Below are positions 44,358-52,575 of a stretch of 64,000 nucleotides of DNA, one piece after another. The stretch is taken from assembly GCA_003994795.1 (NCBI GenBank), contig AP018271.1, positions 133,081 to 197,080 of the forward strand, in the 5' to 3' direction. Within the stretch, counting starts at the first letter, position 1, and each line of letters opens with the position of its first letter. The stretch is from Cylindrospermum sp. NIES-4074. Its GTDB lineage: Bacteria > Cyanobacteriota > Cyanobacteriia > Cyanobacteriales > Nostocaceae. Below the pieces are notes generated by a model. That model had not been told where the DNA came from, made no database searches, and saw nothing but the letters and a program-made list of their open reading frames with translations. Both the position numbers and the translations under genes were made by a program.

Positions 44358-45665
44358 CTATACCTCATCGCAGCACCAGATGACCAAACAAACCACCTTC
44401 ACCCATCCATTCTTTTTGTGACGTACTCCACACACTCCCCTTCTCTGCGAGACGCTACGCGAACGGGTGAGTGTGGGCTTCTCAACGACTCCTAATCCGG
44501 ACATTGATTGAGCTTTAAGACCGTGCGTCCCACGGTTCTTTATATTTACAGCAGCATTCAAATCTCTGCACAAATTTGTATGACAAACAGTGCAACTGTG
44601 CACTCTTTGAGACAGCGGCTTTTTAACTATGTGACCACAACTAGAACATTCTTGACTAGTGCCGTTTGGCTTAACAGCTATTACCTTCAAACCAGCATTT
44701 TCGGCTTTGTTTGAAAGTATTGTTATAAACTGTCCCCATCCGGCATCATTGACACTTTTAGCCAGTCTTGTTTTAGCAAGTCCTTTAATATTCAGTTTTT
44801 CAACAGCAACAACATCATACTTATCAAGAAGTGATTTAGCTGTTTTAAAGTGAAAATCTCTACGGGTATCAGCAACTTTTTTATGCTGTTTACCCAGCTT
44901 TTGAATAGCTTTTTTACGACGTAATAAACCTTTTTTGCGTCTTGACACCCTACGCTGTGCTGATTTTAATTTACGTTCAGCTTTGCGTAAATGTTTTGGT
45001 GCGGCGATTCTAGAACCATCGGAAGCTACATAAAAATCAATTAAGCCAACGTCAATACCAACAATATTGTCAGGATTGAAGTCAGGTTTAACTGTGGGAA
45101 CTGTTTTGTCATCAAGACTCAATGTTACGTAATAACCATCGGCTTTTCTGGTAACAGATACAGTTTTTATGTCGAATCCATCTGGTATAGGTCTATGGAC
45201 AATTACCTTAACTTCTCCAATCTTTGACAGTGTAATTCTGTTGTTAGCGAAGTGATGCTTCTTGAATTGAGAGTAAGTGAAAGTTTTGTACTGTCCTTTA
45301 CCCTTAAATCTAGGTCTACCAGACTTCTTCCCATTGGCATCACATTTTAGCCACCTATCAAAAGCTAGTTCAACTTTTTTGGGAACTTCCTGCAATACTT
45401 GAGAGTGAATCTCTTTGTACCAAGGTCTATCTATTTTGAGTTGAACTAGAGATGCTTTTTGATTGTAGTAGCTGGGATGTTCCTTTAATTCTGGTAAGTG
45501 ACAAATTAATGGGCATCTATCAACAGGACAGCGATTCATTTCATACCAGTCAAACCTTTGAGCAAGCAAATAGTTATACTGGCAACGTAACATTTCCAGC
45601 GTCTTATCAATTTTCTCTGCTTGCTCTTTAGTCGGTTTGATTTTGTATTGGTATGAGGTTTTCAT
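44358..45665 (-). CDS. tnpB: TnpB (IS200/IS605-type RNA-guided nuclease), stand-alone
   Basis: A 435-residue TnpB. The RuvC-like nuclease residues are Asp in VGIDVGLIDF near 204, Glu in VAVEKLNIKGL near 283 and Asp in CRDLNAAVNI near 370. A zinc ribbon, CSSC near 338 and CTVC near 357, lies between the last two. The family cuts DNA guided by an RNA made from the element's right end. No TnpA transposase is nearby. The normal C-terminus probably ends near residue 391; the last ~40 residues are encoded by a dispersed hairpin repeat (44429-44476) and flanking DNA, so the tail is adventitious. The gene occupies the place between cas2 and the cas4 fragment where cas1 is expected, with a divergent ribbon-helix-helix gene upstream. 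Confidence 0.88.
   Translation of the reverse strand: MKTSYQYKIKPTKEQAEKIDKTLEMLRCQYNYLLAQRFDWYEMNRCPVDRCPLICHLPELKEHPSYYNQKASLVQLKIDRPWYKEIHSQVLQEVPKKVELAFDRWLKCDANGKKSGRPRFKGKGQYKTFTYSQFKKHHFANNRITLSKIGEVKVIVHRPIPDGFDIKTVSVTRKADGYYVTLSLDDKTVPTVKPDFNPDNIVGIDVGLIDFYVASDGSRIAAPKHLRKAERKLKSAQRRVSRRKKGLLRRKKAIQKLGKQHKKVADTRRDFHFKTAKSLLDKYDVVAVEKLNIKGLAKTRLAKSVNDAGWGQFITILSNKAENAGLKVIAVKPNGTSQECSSCGHIVKKPLSQRVHSCTVCHTNLCRDLNAAVNIKNRGTHGLKAQSMSGLGVVEKPTLTRSRSVSQRRGVCGVRHKKNGWVKVVCLVIWCCDEV
44431..44475. repeat. Dispersed hairpin repeat, copy 1 (tnpB 3' end)
   Basis: CACACTC (44431-44437), a core containing TTCTCTGCGAGACGCTACGC and GAACGGGT, then GAGTGTG (44469-44475). A second copy lies at 46014-46056 in the same orientation. 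The cores differ at two bases, while the outer stems differ but remain self-complementary in each copy. Confidence 0.7.
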
Positions 45666-45731
45666 CGCTTTATCCTTGTTTTCGACCTATATTTAGGATA
45701 ACATAAACGTAACGACGTTGTACTGGCATTT

Positions 45732-45932
45732 ATGAAAAATAAAACATTAAATTTAAGGATATCTGAACGCAGATTAAATAAATTAAGATTATATGCAAGT
45801 CAAAACGACAAGACCATGACTCATGTAATTGAGGATTTTATTGACTCGCTTAAAGTCAAAAATGGCGATTCCGACGCGGGAGTACCCGCTAACGCTGCGC
45901 TATCATCGACCCCCTGCCCTGTCAAGGAATAG
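45732..45932 (+). CDS. Small ribbon-helix-helix protein, C-terminus altered by a repeat
   Basis: A 66-residue protein. MKNKTLNLRISERRLNKLRL followed by YASQNDKTMTHVIEDFIDSL is a typical ribbon-helix-helix DNA-binding fold (residues 1-45), as in CopG-type antitoxins and in small proteins divergent from TnpB genes in cyanobacteria. From about residue 47 the sequence is encoded by a GC-rich tandem repeat and is unlikely to be native. It diverges from tnpB, with 66 bases between the starts, so it may regulate the shared promoter region. Confidence 0.6.
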   Translation: MKNKTLNLRISERRLNKLRLYASQNDKTMTHVIEDFIDSLKVKNGDSDAGVPANAALSSTPCPVKE

Positions 45933-45995
45933 CGGATTGAATTGGTTGTGGGTCAATTCGTCAGACGCGGGAGTACCCGCTAACGCTGCGCTATC
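45873..45995 (+). repeat. Two direct copies of a 32-base GC-rich repeat
   Basis: Identical 32-base copies at 45873-45904 and 45964-45995, each starting GACGCGGGAGTACCCGC and ending GCTGCGCTATC, with the inner palindrome GCGGGAGTACCCGC. The first lies in the 3' end of the ribbon-helix-helix gene. Confidence 0.8.
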
Positions 45996-46013
45996 GCCCA
46001 AAAATTCATCTCG

Positions 46014-46056
46014 TCACCTCCCTTCTCTACGAGACGCTCCGCGAACGGGTAGGTGA
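46014..46056. repeat. Dispersed hairpin repeat, copy 2 (beside the cas4 fragment)
   Basis: TCACCT (46014-46019), a core containing TTCTCTACGAGACGCTCCGC and GAACGGGT, then AGGTGA (46051-46056). It shares its core with the copy at 44431-44475. The two direct copies bracket most of tnpB and the ribbon-helix-helix gene. Confidence 0.7.
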
Positions 46057-46071
46057 AAGGCTTCTTTTTGT

Positions 46072-46343
46072 TCAAGCTAAAGAACAACGAGCGCACAATC
46101 GCTCATTGTCAGTAACTGGTGGTCTGTGTGTTGATTGTCTGAGTGCGCGTGCTTGTTGAATTGCTTCTCTAACTGCTGCTCGTCCTGAATCATCCAATGG
46201 TACGTGAATCAGTACGTTGTCAGCGTGGTAGCGAATGCGACCTTCTTTAACTGTAATTCCCAAGGCTGATTCTAAGAGGAAAGCGTAAGCTAGGATTTGC
46301 AGGCGATCGCTCTCCCAAGCTTGACGCTGGTTATATTTAAGTT
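46072..46343 (-). pseudogene. cas4: cas4 (Cas4 or Cas4-Cas1 fusion) fragment
   Basis: The minus-strand frame reads ELKYNQRQAWESDRLQILAY, then AFLLESALGITVKEGRIRYH, ending RPPVTDNERLCARCSLA and a stop. ELKY corresponds to the Glu-Val-Lys type nuclease motif, the ESDRLQ helix is typical, and CARCSLA is the start of the C-terminal Cys cluster of Cas4. The N-terminal part with the first Cys is missing because the frame begins inside the cas5 stop. The end is cut before the last Cys, where Cas1 would follow in a Cas4-Cas1 fusion. An ATG at 46263 gives only a 63-residue piece. It marks the original position of the adaptation genes. Confidence 0.7.
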
Positions 46344-46344
46344 C

Positions 46345-47055
46345 TCATAACTCAGGCTTCTTCGGTGTCCAAGTCCAGGCATTATCTGGGGGGTATGTTC
46401 TCTTTTGAGATTCGGGTGCATACAACAGGCTTGTTGTTTTGCTGCTTTCAGTTCTATCAATACTTACTGTCAGGCGGCAGGAACCTGAATTTATCTGCTC
46501 ATCCGATTTTGTTTGAACATACCAGTAAGTTTCCTCTGGGGGTTTATCAAAAATATTAATATCGTTAAACAGGAAACTGTTATCTCCAGCAAAAGGTAAA
46601 CCGTAACGTTCACCATTAAACTCTCCTGCTAAACCCCGTTGAATTCTATCAATTAGTACGTGATCGGGATTACGTATGGCAATCATACAATCTAAATTAA
46701 CTAAAATTTCCCGCCTTGCCATTTTTGCGAGTGCTTTTTGACCTTTGGTTCGTCCCTCTGCTTGCTTCACTGTTGCATCATTAGGATTCACTGGGTAGAT
46801 GTGCAATTGTTGATATAAAGTACTGATTTCACCTTGATTGACTGCACCCACAGCAAGCTCAAGACAAGGAACATCCTGGCGAATTTTAGTAATTGCTGTG
46901 CCAATCATTGTATCTCGCATCTCAATGTTAGCAAGATTGAGCAGTAAGCCAAAGGCTGCGGAGGGAGGAATAACAGGAGCAGTAGCGCGATATGCTCCTG
47001 TTTGAAAGTAACGATAAGCAGAAAATGGTGCTTGTGCTCGAATAAAAAAATCCAT
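46345..47055 (-). CDS. cas5: Cas5, type I Myxan (I-B-like)
   Basis: A 236-residue Cas5 of the DevS/Cmx5 kind. The N-terminal RAMP strand is MDFFIRAQAPFSAYRYFQTG, followed by APVIPPSAAFGLLLNLANIE, the usual Cas5 loop. The Gly-rich region GLPFAGDNSFLFNDINIF lies near residue 165. In Cascade, Cas5 caps the 5' handle of the crRNA and contacts Cas8. The gene starts at the stop of cas7 (shared bases) and ends within one base of the cas4 fragment, consistent with an original operon order of interference genes followed by adaptation genes. The sequence appears complete. Confidence 0.85.
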   Translation of the reverse strand: MDFFIRAQAPFSAYRYFQTGAYRATAPVIPPSAAFGLLLNLANIEMRDTMIGTAITKIRQDVPCLELAVGAVNQGEISTLYQQLHIYPVNPNDATVKQAEGRTKGQKALAKMARREILVNLDCMIAIRNPDHVLIDRIQRGLAGEFNGERYGLPFAGDNSFLFNDINIFDKPPEETYWYVQTKSDEQINSGSCRLTVSIDRTESSKTTSLLYAPESQKRTYPPDNAWTWTPKKPEL

Positions 47056-47978
47056 TAACTTTCTTCCTTTTGATTTAAAAATGCATCAGCAATATCAAAG
47101 AGGAGTTTTTCTGGATTTTCATAAAATTTGACACCTTCATCTTCTAATCGTTGTTTTTCTGCTTTTTCTGCTATTGACATATTGCGAACTATTTCACCAC
47201 CAACCCAAAATTCCGAGCCTGGTAAATCTGTTTCTTTGATACGAGATAAATCTTGGAACTTGCCTAAATCATTAAATCCGTAAGTATTAAAACCAGCAGT
47301 TAATCTCGGAGTAAGACGTGCCACAATACTTCGAGGTGACATTTCATAGTAACTGCGAGCGTGATTTCCTGCTACATTATTAAGTTCTGAAATCGCCTCT
47401 AACAATGCTTTTACCCATTCTTTTTTATCTTTACAATCTGCATAAGCTAAAGCAAAAGGAAACTGAAATGCTGTGTGAGAAACCTCTCGATACAACAAAG
47501 CTGATTCTTTATCAGTATTTTCCCAAGGACTACCAAGCTTGCGGTTGAAAATGGGTGATTGATGCATGGTATCATCATGGCGATAAGGCGCTGTTGCAAG
47601 TGCTAAGTTTTGCCGAAAAACACTGTCGCCCTTAGCAGGCTTATTTTGATTTTGTAGTTGGTTGACATAATCTTTTTTTGCAACTAAAAAACCAAAAAGG
47701 AAATCATCGGCGTATTTATCAGCATCAGGTAAACTTTCGTATTTTACAGCTGGCTGTCCTGCTTCTTTCAAGCGAGAGCGATTATTAGGTAAGCCATAGT
47801 AAATAAGAGTTTCACGTAAAGCATTGCGAATTGCTTCTGGACTAATTACAGCATATTCCTTACCGTCTTTACCAATTCGTTGAATTACGTTGCGGCTTGC
47901 TTCACCTTCACCACGGTAATTGGAACTAGGAGCCGCATGGGTAAGAACAGTTGCAAATAAATTTTTGTAGCGTTTCAT
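47055..47978 (-). CDS. cas7: Cas7, type I Myxan (DevR/Cst2-like)
   Basis: A 307-residue Cas7 backbone protein. The N-terminus NLFATVLTHAAPSSNYRGEG is the conserved start of DevR/Cst2 proteins, and EYAVISPEAIRNALRETLIY carries the conserved helix. YREVSHTAFQFPFALAYADC and ELNNVAGNHARSYYEMSPRS are typical of this subfamily. Cas7 subunits coat the crRNA spacer and define target length. The gene lies 47 bases after cas8 and touches cas5. No frameshift or missing segment is visible. Confidence 0.88.
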   Translation of the reverse strand: MKRYKNLFATVLTHAAPSSNYRGEGEASRNVIQRIGKDGKEYAVISPEAIRNALRETLIYYGLPNNRSRLKEAGQPAVKYESLPDADKYADDFLFGFLVAKKDYVNQLQNQNKPAKGDSVFRQNLALATAPYRHDDTMHQSPIFNRKLGSPWENTDKESALLYREVSHTAFQFPFALAYADCKDKKEWVKALLEAISELNNVAGNHARSYYEMSPRSIVARLTPRLTAGFNTYGFNDLGKFQDLSRIKETDLPGSEFWVGGEIVRNMSIAEKAEKQRLEDEGVKFYENPEKLLFDIADAFLNQKEES

Positions 47979-48025
47979 AACAATCTCTTGAATTTTATTG
48001 AATACTTGTGCAATACTTGAAGTGC

Positions 48026-49540
48026 CTAGCTTCTGGCTGATAATGCTAGTAGAGTTAGCGATTTAATGTATTCAGTATCGTTATACAAAGCTTGTGCCAA
48101 ACGCTCAAAGCTGGTTTTGTTGTTAAGGACATAACTTTGTTGAACTGAGCCAAATGTCAAAGCAAAATATTTACTAAACTCTATATCAGAACGACTGCGA
48201 AAACCATAGAAAGCATCCTGAGCTATCTTTCTTCTTTTTTCGTTGTATCCCTTTTTAGTTTCTTCATCTCCTTTAACTTTTTCCCATTCTAAACCATATT
48301 TTTCTGCAACTTTTTTACTGATGTAAGAACCTACCATATCGTAAATTAATGCCTCTAACGAAATTAATTCGTCTGGCTCAGATTTAATTGTACTCAAATC
48401 ATTTACCTCCAATTTAAAAGACTCTTTAGCATCTCGACAAAATAATGATTCAGGATTAAATATTTGTTCAATCTTCAAGGATGAGCATAATTTACCAAAA
48501 CCAAAATACCAAGGTTGTTTAGCAATAATATTTTTCAAACGCTGAGTGACGAAAAGTAGATTCCTACAGTTTTCTCGAACTCGTGCAAATTCATCAATTT
48601 GTTTTCCCTGTGGATCTAATCTCACCAATTCGTCAATTGAATTTTTCTGCCCATCATCTGATACGGATAGAAGACATACTTCAACCGCAAGTACAATATC
48701 ATCTAAATTTTTTGAGCGACGAGCTAATTGTTCGCGTAATGTTCGCAGGAAATCTAAACCAGCAGCTGGAGCTAAATTAATAACTGCTTGATGAGGACGA
48801 GATTTAAAATACCAGTGGGGTTGTTGGTTTCTTTCTCGTGACTCTTTCAAAGCATCTAGAAATTCATCACAAAAGTACTCCAGATTGGCCACATCAGGAA
48901 TAACAATTGCGTATCCTGCTGATTTTGGCTGATACTTGTCTTTACGACGAATCAAGTAGATGGGGTCATAAATTTGAACTGCATAAACCCAAAATCTCAA
49001 TAAAAATTGAGACTTACCTCTGTCTTTAAAAGGAACTATTTCAGTATTTTTTGCTTGAGCGCCTAAAAATTCCGTACCTGCTAAATCAACAGAATTTTTC
49101 TTGCCTTTGAGTTGTTCCCAACAATCTTGAATAGCTTTTTGTCTAGATTTATTGCCTTTACCTCCTTCATCATTTTTGAAAATAGTACGCGATGCAGGTT
49201 GTTTGAGTAATGCCCACAAAAAGTCACGCCATAGTTTGAGCCATAGTTTATCTTGGGTTGGATCTAAATCTGAAACTTGACTACCTTTAGGTAAAAAAGC
49301 TTTTTTGTCATCTATTTCTATTTCCTCGCAAGCATAAATTTCTGAAATCAAGGCTTCTAAACCCTGGCGATTAACTTTAAAACTTGCACCATTGGCTGTT
49401 AGCTTCTCAATTTCGCAGATTCCCTCATGTCCGATACGTTTTAGCCAACGTACCATGAAAATTAATCCTGCTAATCCTGCACGATGTTGTGCAGAGGGTA
49501 GTTCAGCTAGTTGATATGAAATCGTCAAAACTTCAGACAC
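48026..49540 (-). CDS. cas8: Cas8, type I Myxan (Cmx1-like large subunit)
   Basis: A 504-residue large subunit. Family-typical stretches are LISFQLAELPSAQHRAGLAG-like wording at the start (here ISYQLAELPSAQHRAGLAGL, residues about 7-27), PHQAVINLAPAAGLDFLRTL near 255, and a helical C-terminal part (about 390-500) that may act as the Cas11-like small-subunit region. Cas8 recognises the PAM and recruits Cas3. The gene lies 13 bases after cas3 and 47 bases before cas7. The assignment to the Myxan variant rests on this N-terminal wording and the neighbours; a profile search would settle it. Confidence 0.8.
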   Translation of the reverse strand: MSEVLTISYQLAELPSAQHRAGLAGLIFMVRWLKRIGHEGICEIEKLTANGASFKVNRQGLEALISEIYACEEIEIDDKKAFLPKGSQVSDLDPTQDKLWLKLWRDFLWALLKQPASRTIFKNDEGGKGNKSRQKAIQDCWEQLKGKKNSVDLAGTEFLGAQAKNTEIVPFKDRGKSQFLLRFWVYAVQIYDPIYLIRRKDKYQPKSAGYAIVIPDVANLEYFCDEFLDALKESRERNQQPHWYFKSRPHQAVINLAPAAGLDFLRTLREQLARRSKNLDDIVLAVEVCLLSVSDDGQKNSIDELVRLDPQGKQIDEFARVRENCRNLLFVTQRLKNIIAKQPWYFGFGKLCSSLKIEQIFNPESLFCRDAKESFKLEVNDLSTIKSEPDELISLEALIYDMVGSYISKKVAEKYGLEWEKVKGDEETKKGYNEKRRKIAQDAFYGFRSRSDIEFSKYFALTFGSVQQSYVLNNKTSFERLAQALYNDTEYIKSLTLLALSARS

Positions 49541-49553
49541 ATTCTACCTCTGC

Positions 49554-51917
49554 CTACGCACGAAATCCTCTTCTGGAGCAATATTTAGCGGCTGGGGCGA
49601 TTTTTAACCATTTCGGAAGCCAGTCAGGACGCTCCTCTTTGAGGTTAAGAATGCAACCAGGTTTATCAGGTACACTGATTATCAAATCATCAAACGCACG
49701 TTTAGCTTTGATACGTACCTCTAATATTGGTAACTCACCCTTAATATCCCTATCAAGTACGCAAGTTTGGCGAAACGCAGCTATATCTCTATAGTCTCCT
49801 AATGTAGCGTAGTAACCCTCAGATAAAAATCGCGTCCAACCGTCAGCTAATGGTTCTTTCGCTGCATGGGATTCTAATTTTTCTGCTAGCTGTCGCTGGC
49901 TCAAATCTCCCATGTTATTTAACTCAGCTACAAATGCTAAAGCATTTTGAATTTCCTCTTTAGTATAGGGTTTGATATCATCCTTACCCTTCCCATCTTT
50001 AGGTGTGTAAACCAGCAATTTTGCCCGAAAATTGTCACCTCTGGACATATGGCGGTTAGCACGTCCAAATCGTTGTACTAAAGCACACACATTTGCCAGT
50101 TCAGTAATCAAAAAATCTGCATCTAAATCAAGACTCATTTCACAAACTTGAGTGGTGACAGCAATGGCTGATTTGATGGGTATTTGTTTGTTTGGTGGCG
50201 AAAATAGTTTAATAATTTCCTGGTGAATATTTTGGCGATCGCCCAACAAAAATTGGCTATGATAACTGAGTACTTGTAAGTTTGGTTCTTCTGTTAATAG
50301 TTTCTCTAATTCGTCAGCTTTGGCTTGGCATTTTGCGACTTGGTTTACAACCCATAGAACTCGATACCTATTCTCTTGATATGCTTTTACTGCTCTCGAT
50401 AAAGCTTCAGACTCTTCTATGAGTTCTAATTGATAACGAGGCTGATCTTCTGTAACTTGTAATTCCTGAAATTGTAGACGTTCTTCTTGAGTAGGAAATT
50501 CTACCAATTTTTCCAGAAGTTGTGCTTTCCGTGAGCTAGGTAAAGTAGCAGTCATGCACAAAACCGGAACATCAAACTCCTTAAGAAAAGCTATTAGAGA
50601 GTTAAACATTCTTTGGTCATAGCTATGAACTTCATCTAGTACAATTGCTGCATCTGCTAATACAGGCAGTAGACATATCGCTTTGTAATTATGCTCTAAA
50701 AAACTCATGAATTGGTCTACTGTACCACTTAAATAACGTCGTCCCCAGTAGCCAAGGGCAAATAATCTTGCTTCCGATTCTGATAGTTGGAAGTTCTTAT
50801 CTTTAGTTGATTCAGTGGGGTTGTCTTGAAGCATTTCTATTTCATATTGAGCAGTTCCGCTCAGATGAGCTGCATCATTACCACCCCATGCTGTATATCC
50901 TATAAAACCTTGTAAAGCTGTGGCACGGGTTGGATATAGGAAAATCAACTTGCCAATTTCTCGATCGCAACACTGCTCTTTTAGCCATTCCCAAGCGCCC
51001 CGCGTTTTTCCAGAACCACAGGCTGTCATCAACAACACACGCGAACCTTTTTTAGCGACTTCGCTTTGAAAATCCCATAATTCAAATTTTTTATTTTTTC
51101 TCTGCTGATAATCCTTTGCAAAGGGTTGAAGAATTTCTTGTTCAACATCTTCTGGCGTAATTGGTTTTGTATGGATGTATTTACTTACCCACTCCTCAAA
51201 TTTAAGTTTTTCGCGAAATTTAGTAGAAGCCAGGGCATCGGCAGCAATTAATCCAGCTTTCACCGCGATAAGAAGCGAACGTCTGCTATTATTATTTTTG
51301 AAGTCACGCTTAAATTTTTTAGCTAATTGCAATCCCGAATTTTCCAACAATTTCTGCCAAATTGATTCAGGAGACCAAGGTTCAGTCGGTAGGTTCGGAG
51401 GCTCACGATCTAATTTTGCTATCTCCTTGATTTTTATAAATATAGCCTTAACTTCAGGATGAGTTAGGTATAAATGAACTAACTTTTTTCCTTTTGGATT
51501 GCACCACTCATCAGCAGAAGCCTTGAGATGATGAGATAAAACTGCCGCAGTGATGACATCAATATCTAAATTGGAGTTATTCCCTAACCATTCTTGAACT
51601 TCAGGTAACAATAAAATCAACGCGCTAAAGTGTTCGTGCCGAATACTTTGTTGATAGAAACCAGGTGCTACAGCTTTTTGAAATTCTTCATTAGCTTTAC
51701 CTAAATCATGAAATAAAGCTGCTATACGCAGATTTAATAAAAACTTTTCTTGTTCTATTACGCTGTATATTTTGAAAAATCTGCACCAGTTATATCCCCA
51801 TCGTTTATCTAAGCGAAATATTTCAGAAGCTGCTTGTTCGGTATCTAGCAAATGCTGTTCTACTGTCAATATTCTTTGGTCTGAATGTTGACTTTTTGCT
51901 AAAAGTTGGTTGAGCAT
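49554..51917 (-). CDS. cas3: Cas3 HD nuclease-helicase
   Basis: A 787-residue Cas3 with both catalytic parts. The HD domain has ALFHDLGK (His70-Asp71) and LSHHLKA near 128. The helicase has Walker A TACGSGKTRGAW near 297, the DEVH box (VLDEVHSYD) near 425, motif III MTATLPSSRK near 457, and motif VI QRFGRANRHMS near 620. It unwinds and degrades targets bound by Cascade. All motifs look intact. Its presence argues against this being a transposon-associated CRISPR system, which lacks Cas3. It is flanked by cas6 and cas8 in one operon. Confidence 0.92.
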   Translation of the reverse strand: MLNQLLAKSQHSDQRILTVEQHLLDTEQAASEIFRLDKRWGYNWCRFFKIYSVIEQEKFLLNLRIAALFHDLGKANEEFQKAVAPGFYQQSIRHEHFSALILLLPEVQEWLGNNSNLDIDVITAAVLSHHLKASADEWCNPKGKKLVHLYLTHPEVKAIFIKIKEIAKLDREPPNLPTEPWSPESIWQKLLENSGLQLAKKFKRDFKNNNSRRSLLIAVKAGLIAADALASTKFREKLKFEEWVSKYIHTKPITPEDVEQEILQPFAKDYQQRKNKKFELWDFQSEVAKKGSRVLLMTACGSGKTRGAWEWLKEQCCDREIGKLIFLYPTRATALQGFIGYTAWGGNDAAHLSGTAQYEIEMLQDNPTESTKDKNFQLSESEARLFALGYWGRRYLSGTVDQFMSFLEHNYKAICLLPVLADAAIVLDEVHSYDQRMFNSLIAFLKEFDVPVLCMTATLPSSRKAQLLEKLVEFPTQEERLQFQELQVTEDQPRYQLELIEESEALSRAVKAYQENRYRVLWVVNQVAKCQAKADELEKLLTEEPNLQVLSYHSQFLLGDRQNIHQEIIKLFSPPNKQIPIKSAIAVTTQVCEMSLDLDADFLITELANVCALVQRFGRANRHMSRGDNFRAKLLVYTPKDGKGKDDIKPYTKEEIQNALAFVAELNNMGDLSQRQLAEKLESHAAKEPLADGWTRFLSEGYYATLGDYRDIAAFRQTCVLDRDIKGELPILEVRIKAKRAFDDLIISVPDKPGCILNLKEERPDWLPKWLKIAPAAKYCSRRGFRA

Positions 51918-51921
51918 AGAA

Positions 51922-52575
51922 TTACCTTAGATAACGTAATCGCGCGAATACTCCACACCCCATGCGTCGCTTTCCCCCGCATCCTGCAATCTGCAACTTG
52001 ATAGAATCCTCATCACTTAAATCAGCAACTTCCAAACCAAAACCTACAACTGTGTATTTTTTGATTTTGATAGTTTTGCGCTCGCTTTCTCCCTCTGCAT
52101 TTAAAGGAATCCATACCCTACCTTGAATCCCCAATGCTTCCAGTTGGCGTTTAGCTGCTGACAAAAATGCTTCTGGTTCTTGAAATCCCTTAATCACAAC
52201 AATTCGCGATCGCAATCTTGAGGCAGGTTGCAGCATGAAAATCTGCGGTATTCCCAAACGAATCAAATGTTTACCAATAGTCAAGGCTTTACCTGCTAAC
52301 GGATAAACAGCAGGAACCATGTCACCAGGGACACGTATACGTAAACGTGATTTTTCTGTTAGGTAAATCTTTCCTTTTCCATCAGGAATACCCATAATAG
52401 TTTGGAGATTCAACCATTTTTGTTCGTGCAGTTGAGGGCAGAGATGGGAAATATTACTGTATAAAGCGTATCCGTGGTCAGATGGTAAAGTTTGTCCAAA
52501 AATATCAAATCTGAGTTCAACGTAAGGTAAATTCAAGGGCTCGGAATAGCTTTGTTCTGACTCAATAGCTAACAT
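51922..52575 (-). CDS. cas6: Cas6, type I Myxan (Cmx6-like)
   Basis: A 217-residue Cas6. The N-terminus PYVELRFDIFGQTLPSDHGY is the usual wording of Cmx6-type proteins. A conserved His of the family may be His34 in SDHGY. The C-terminal glycine-rich loop IAGCGGKRRMGCGVFARLRY near 197-216 is the hallmark Cas6 motif. Cas6 cuts the repeat hairpin to make mature crRNAs. It is the only Cas6 in the window, so it might process both arrays, although their repeats differ. The ATG overlaps the stop of the WYL regulator gene by one base. Confidence 0.85.
   Translation of the reverse strand: MLAIESEQSYSEPLNLPYVELRFDIFGQTLPSDHGYALYSNISHLCPQLHEQKWLNLQTIMGIPDGKGKIYLTEKSRLRIRVPGDMVPAVYPLAGKALTIGKHLIRLGIPQIFMLQPASRLRSRIVVIKGFQEPEAFLSAAKRQLEALGIQGRVWIPLNAEGESERKTIKIKKYTVVGFGLEVADLSDEDSIKLQIAGCGGKRRMGCGVFARLRYLR

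Noticed and set aside
45732-45932. Toxin-antitoxin pair based on the ribbon-helix-helix gene
   Set aside because: No toxin-like neighbour was found; the partner is a divergent tnpB and the C-terminus is repeat-derived.
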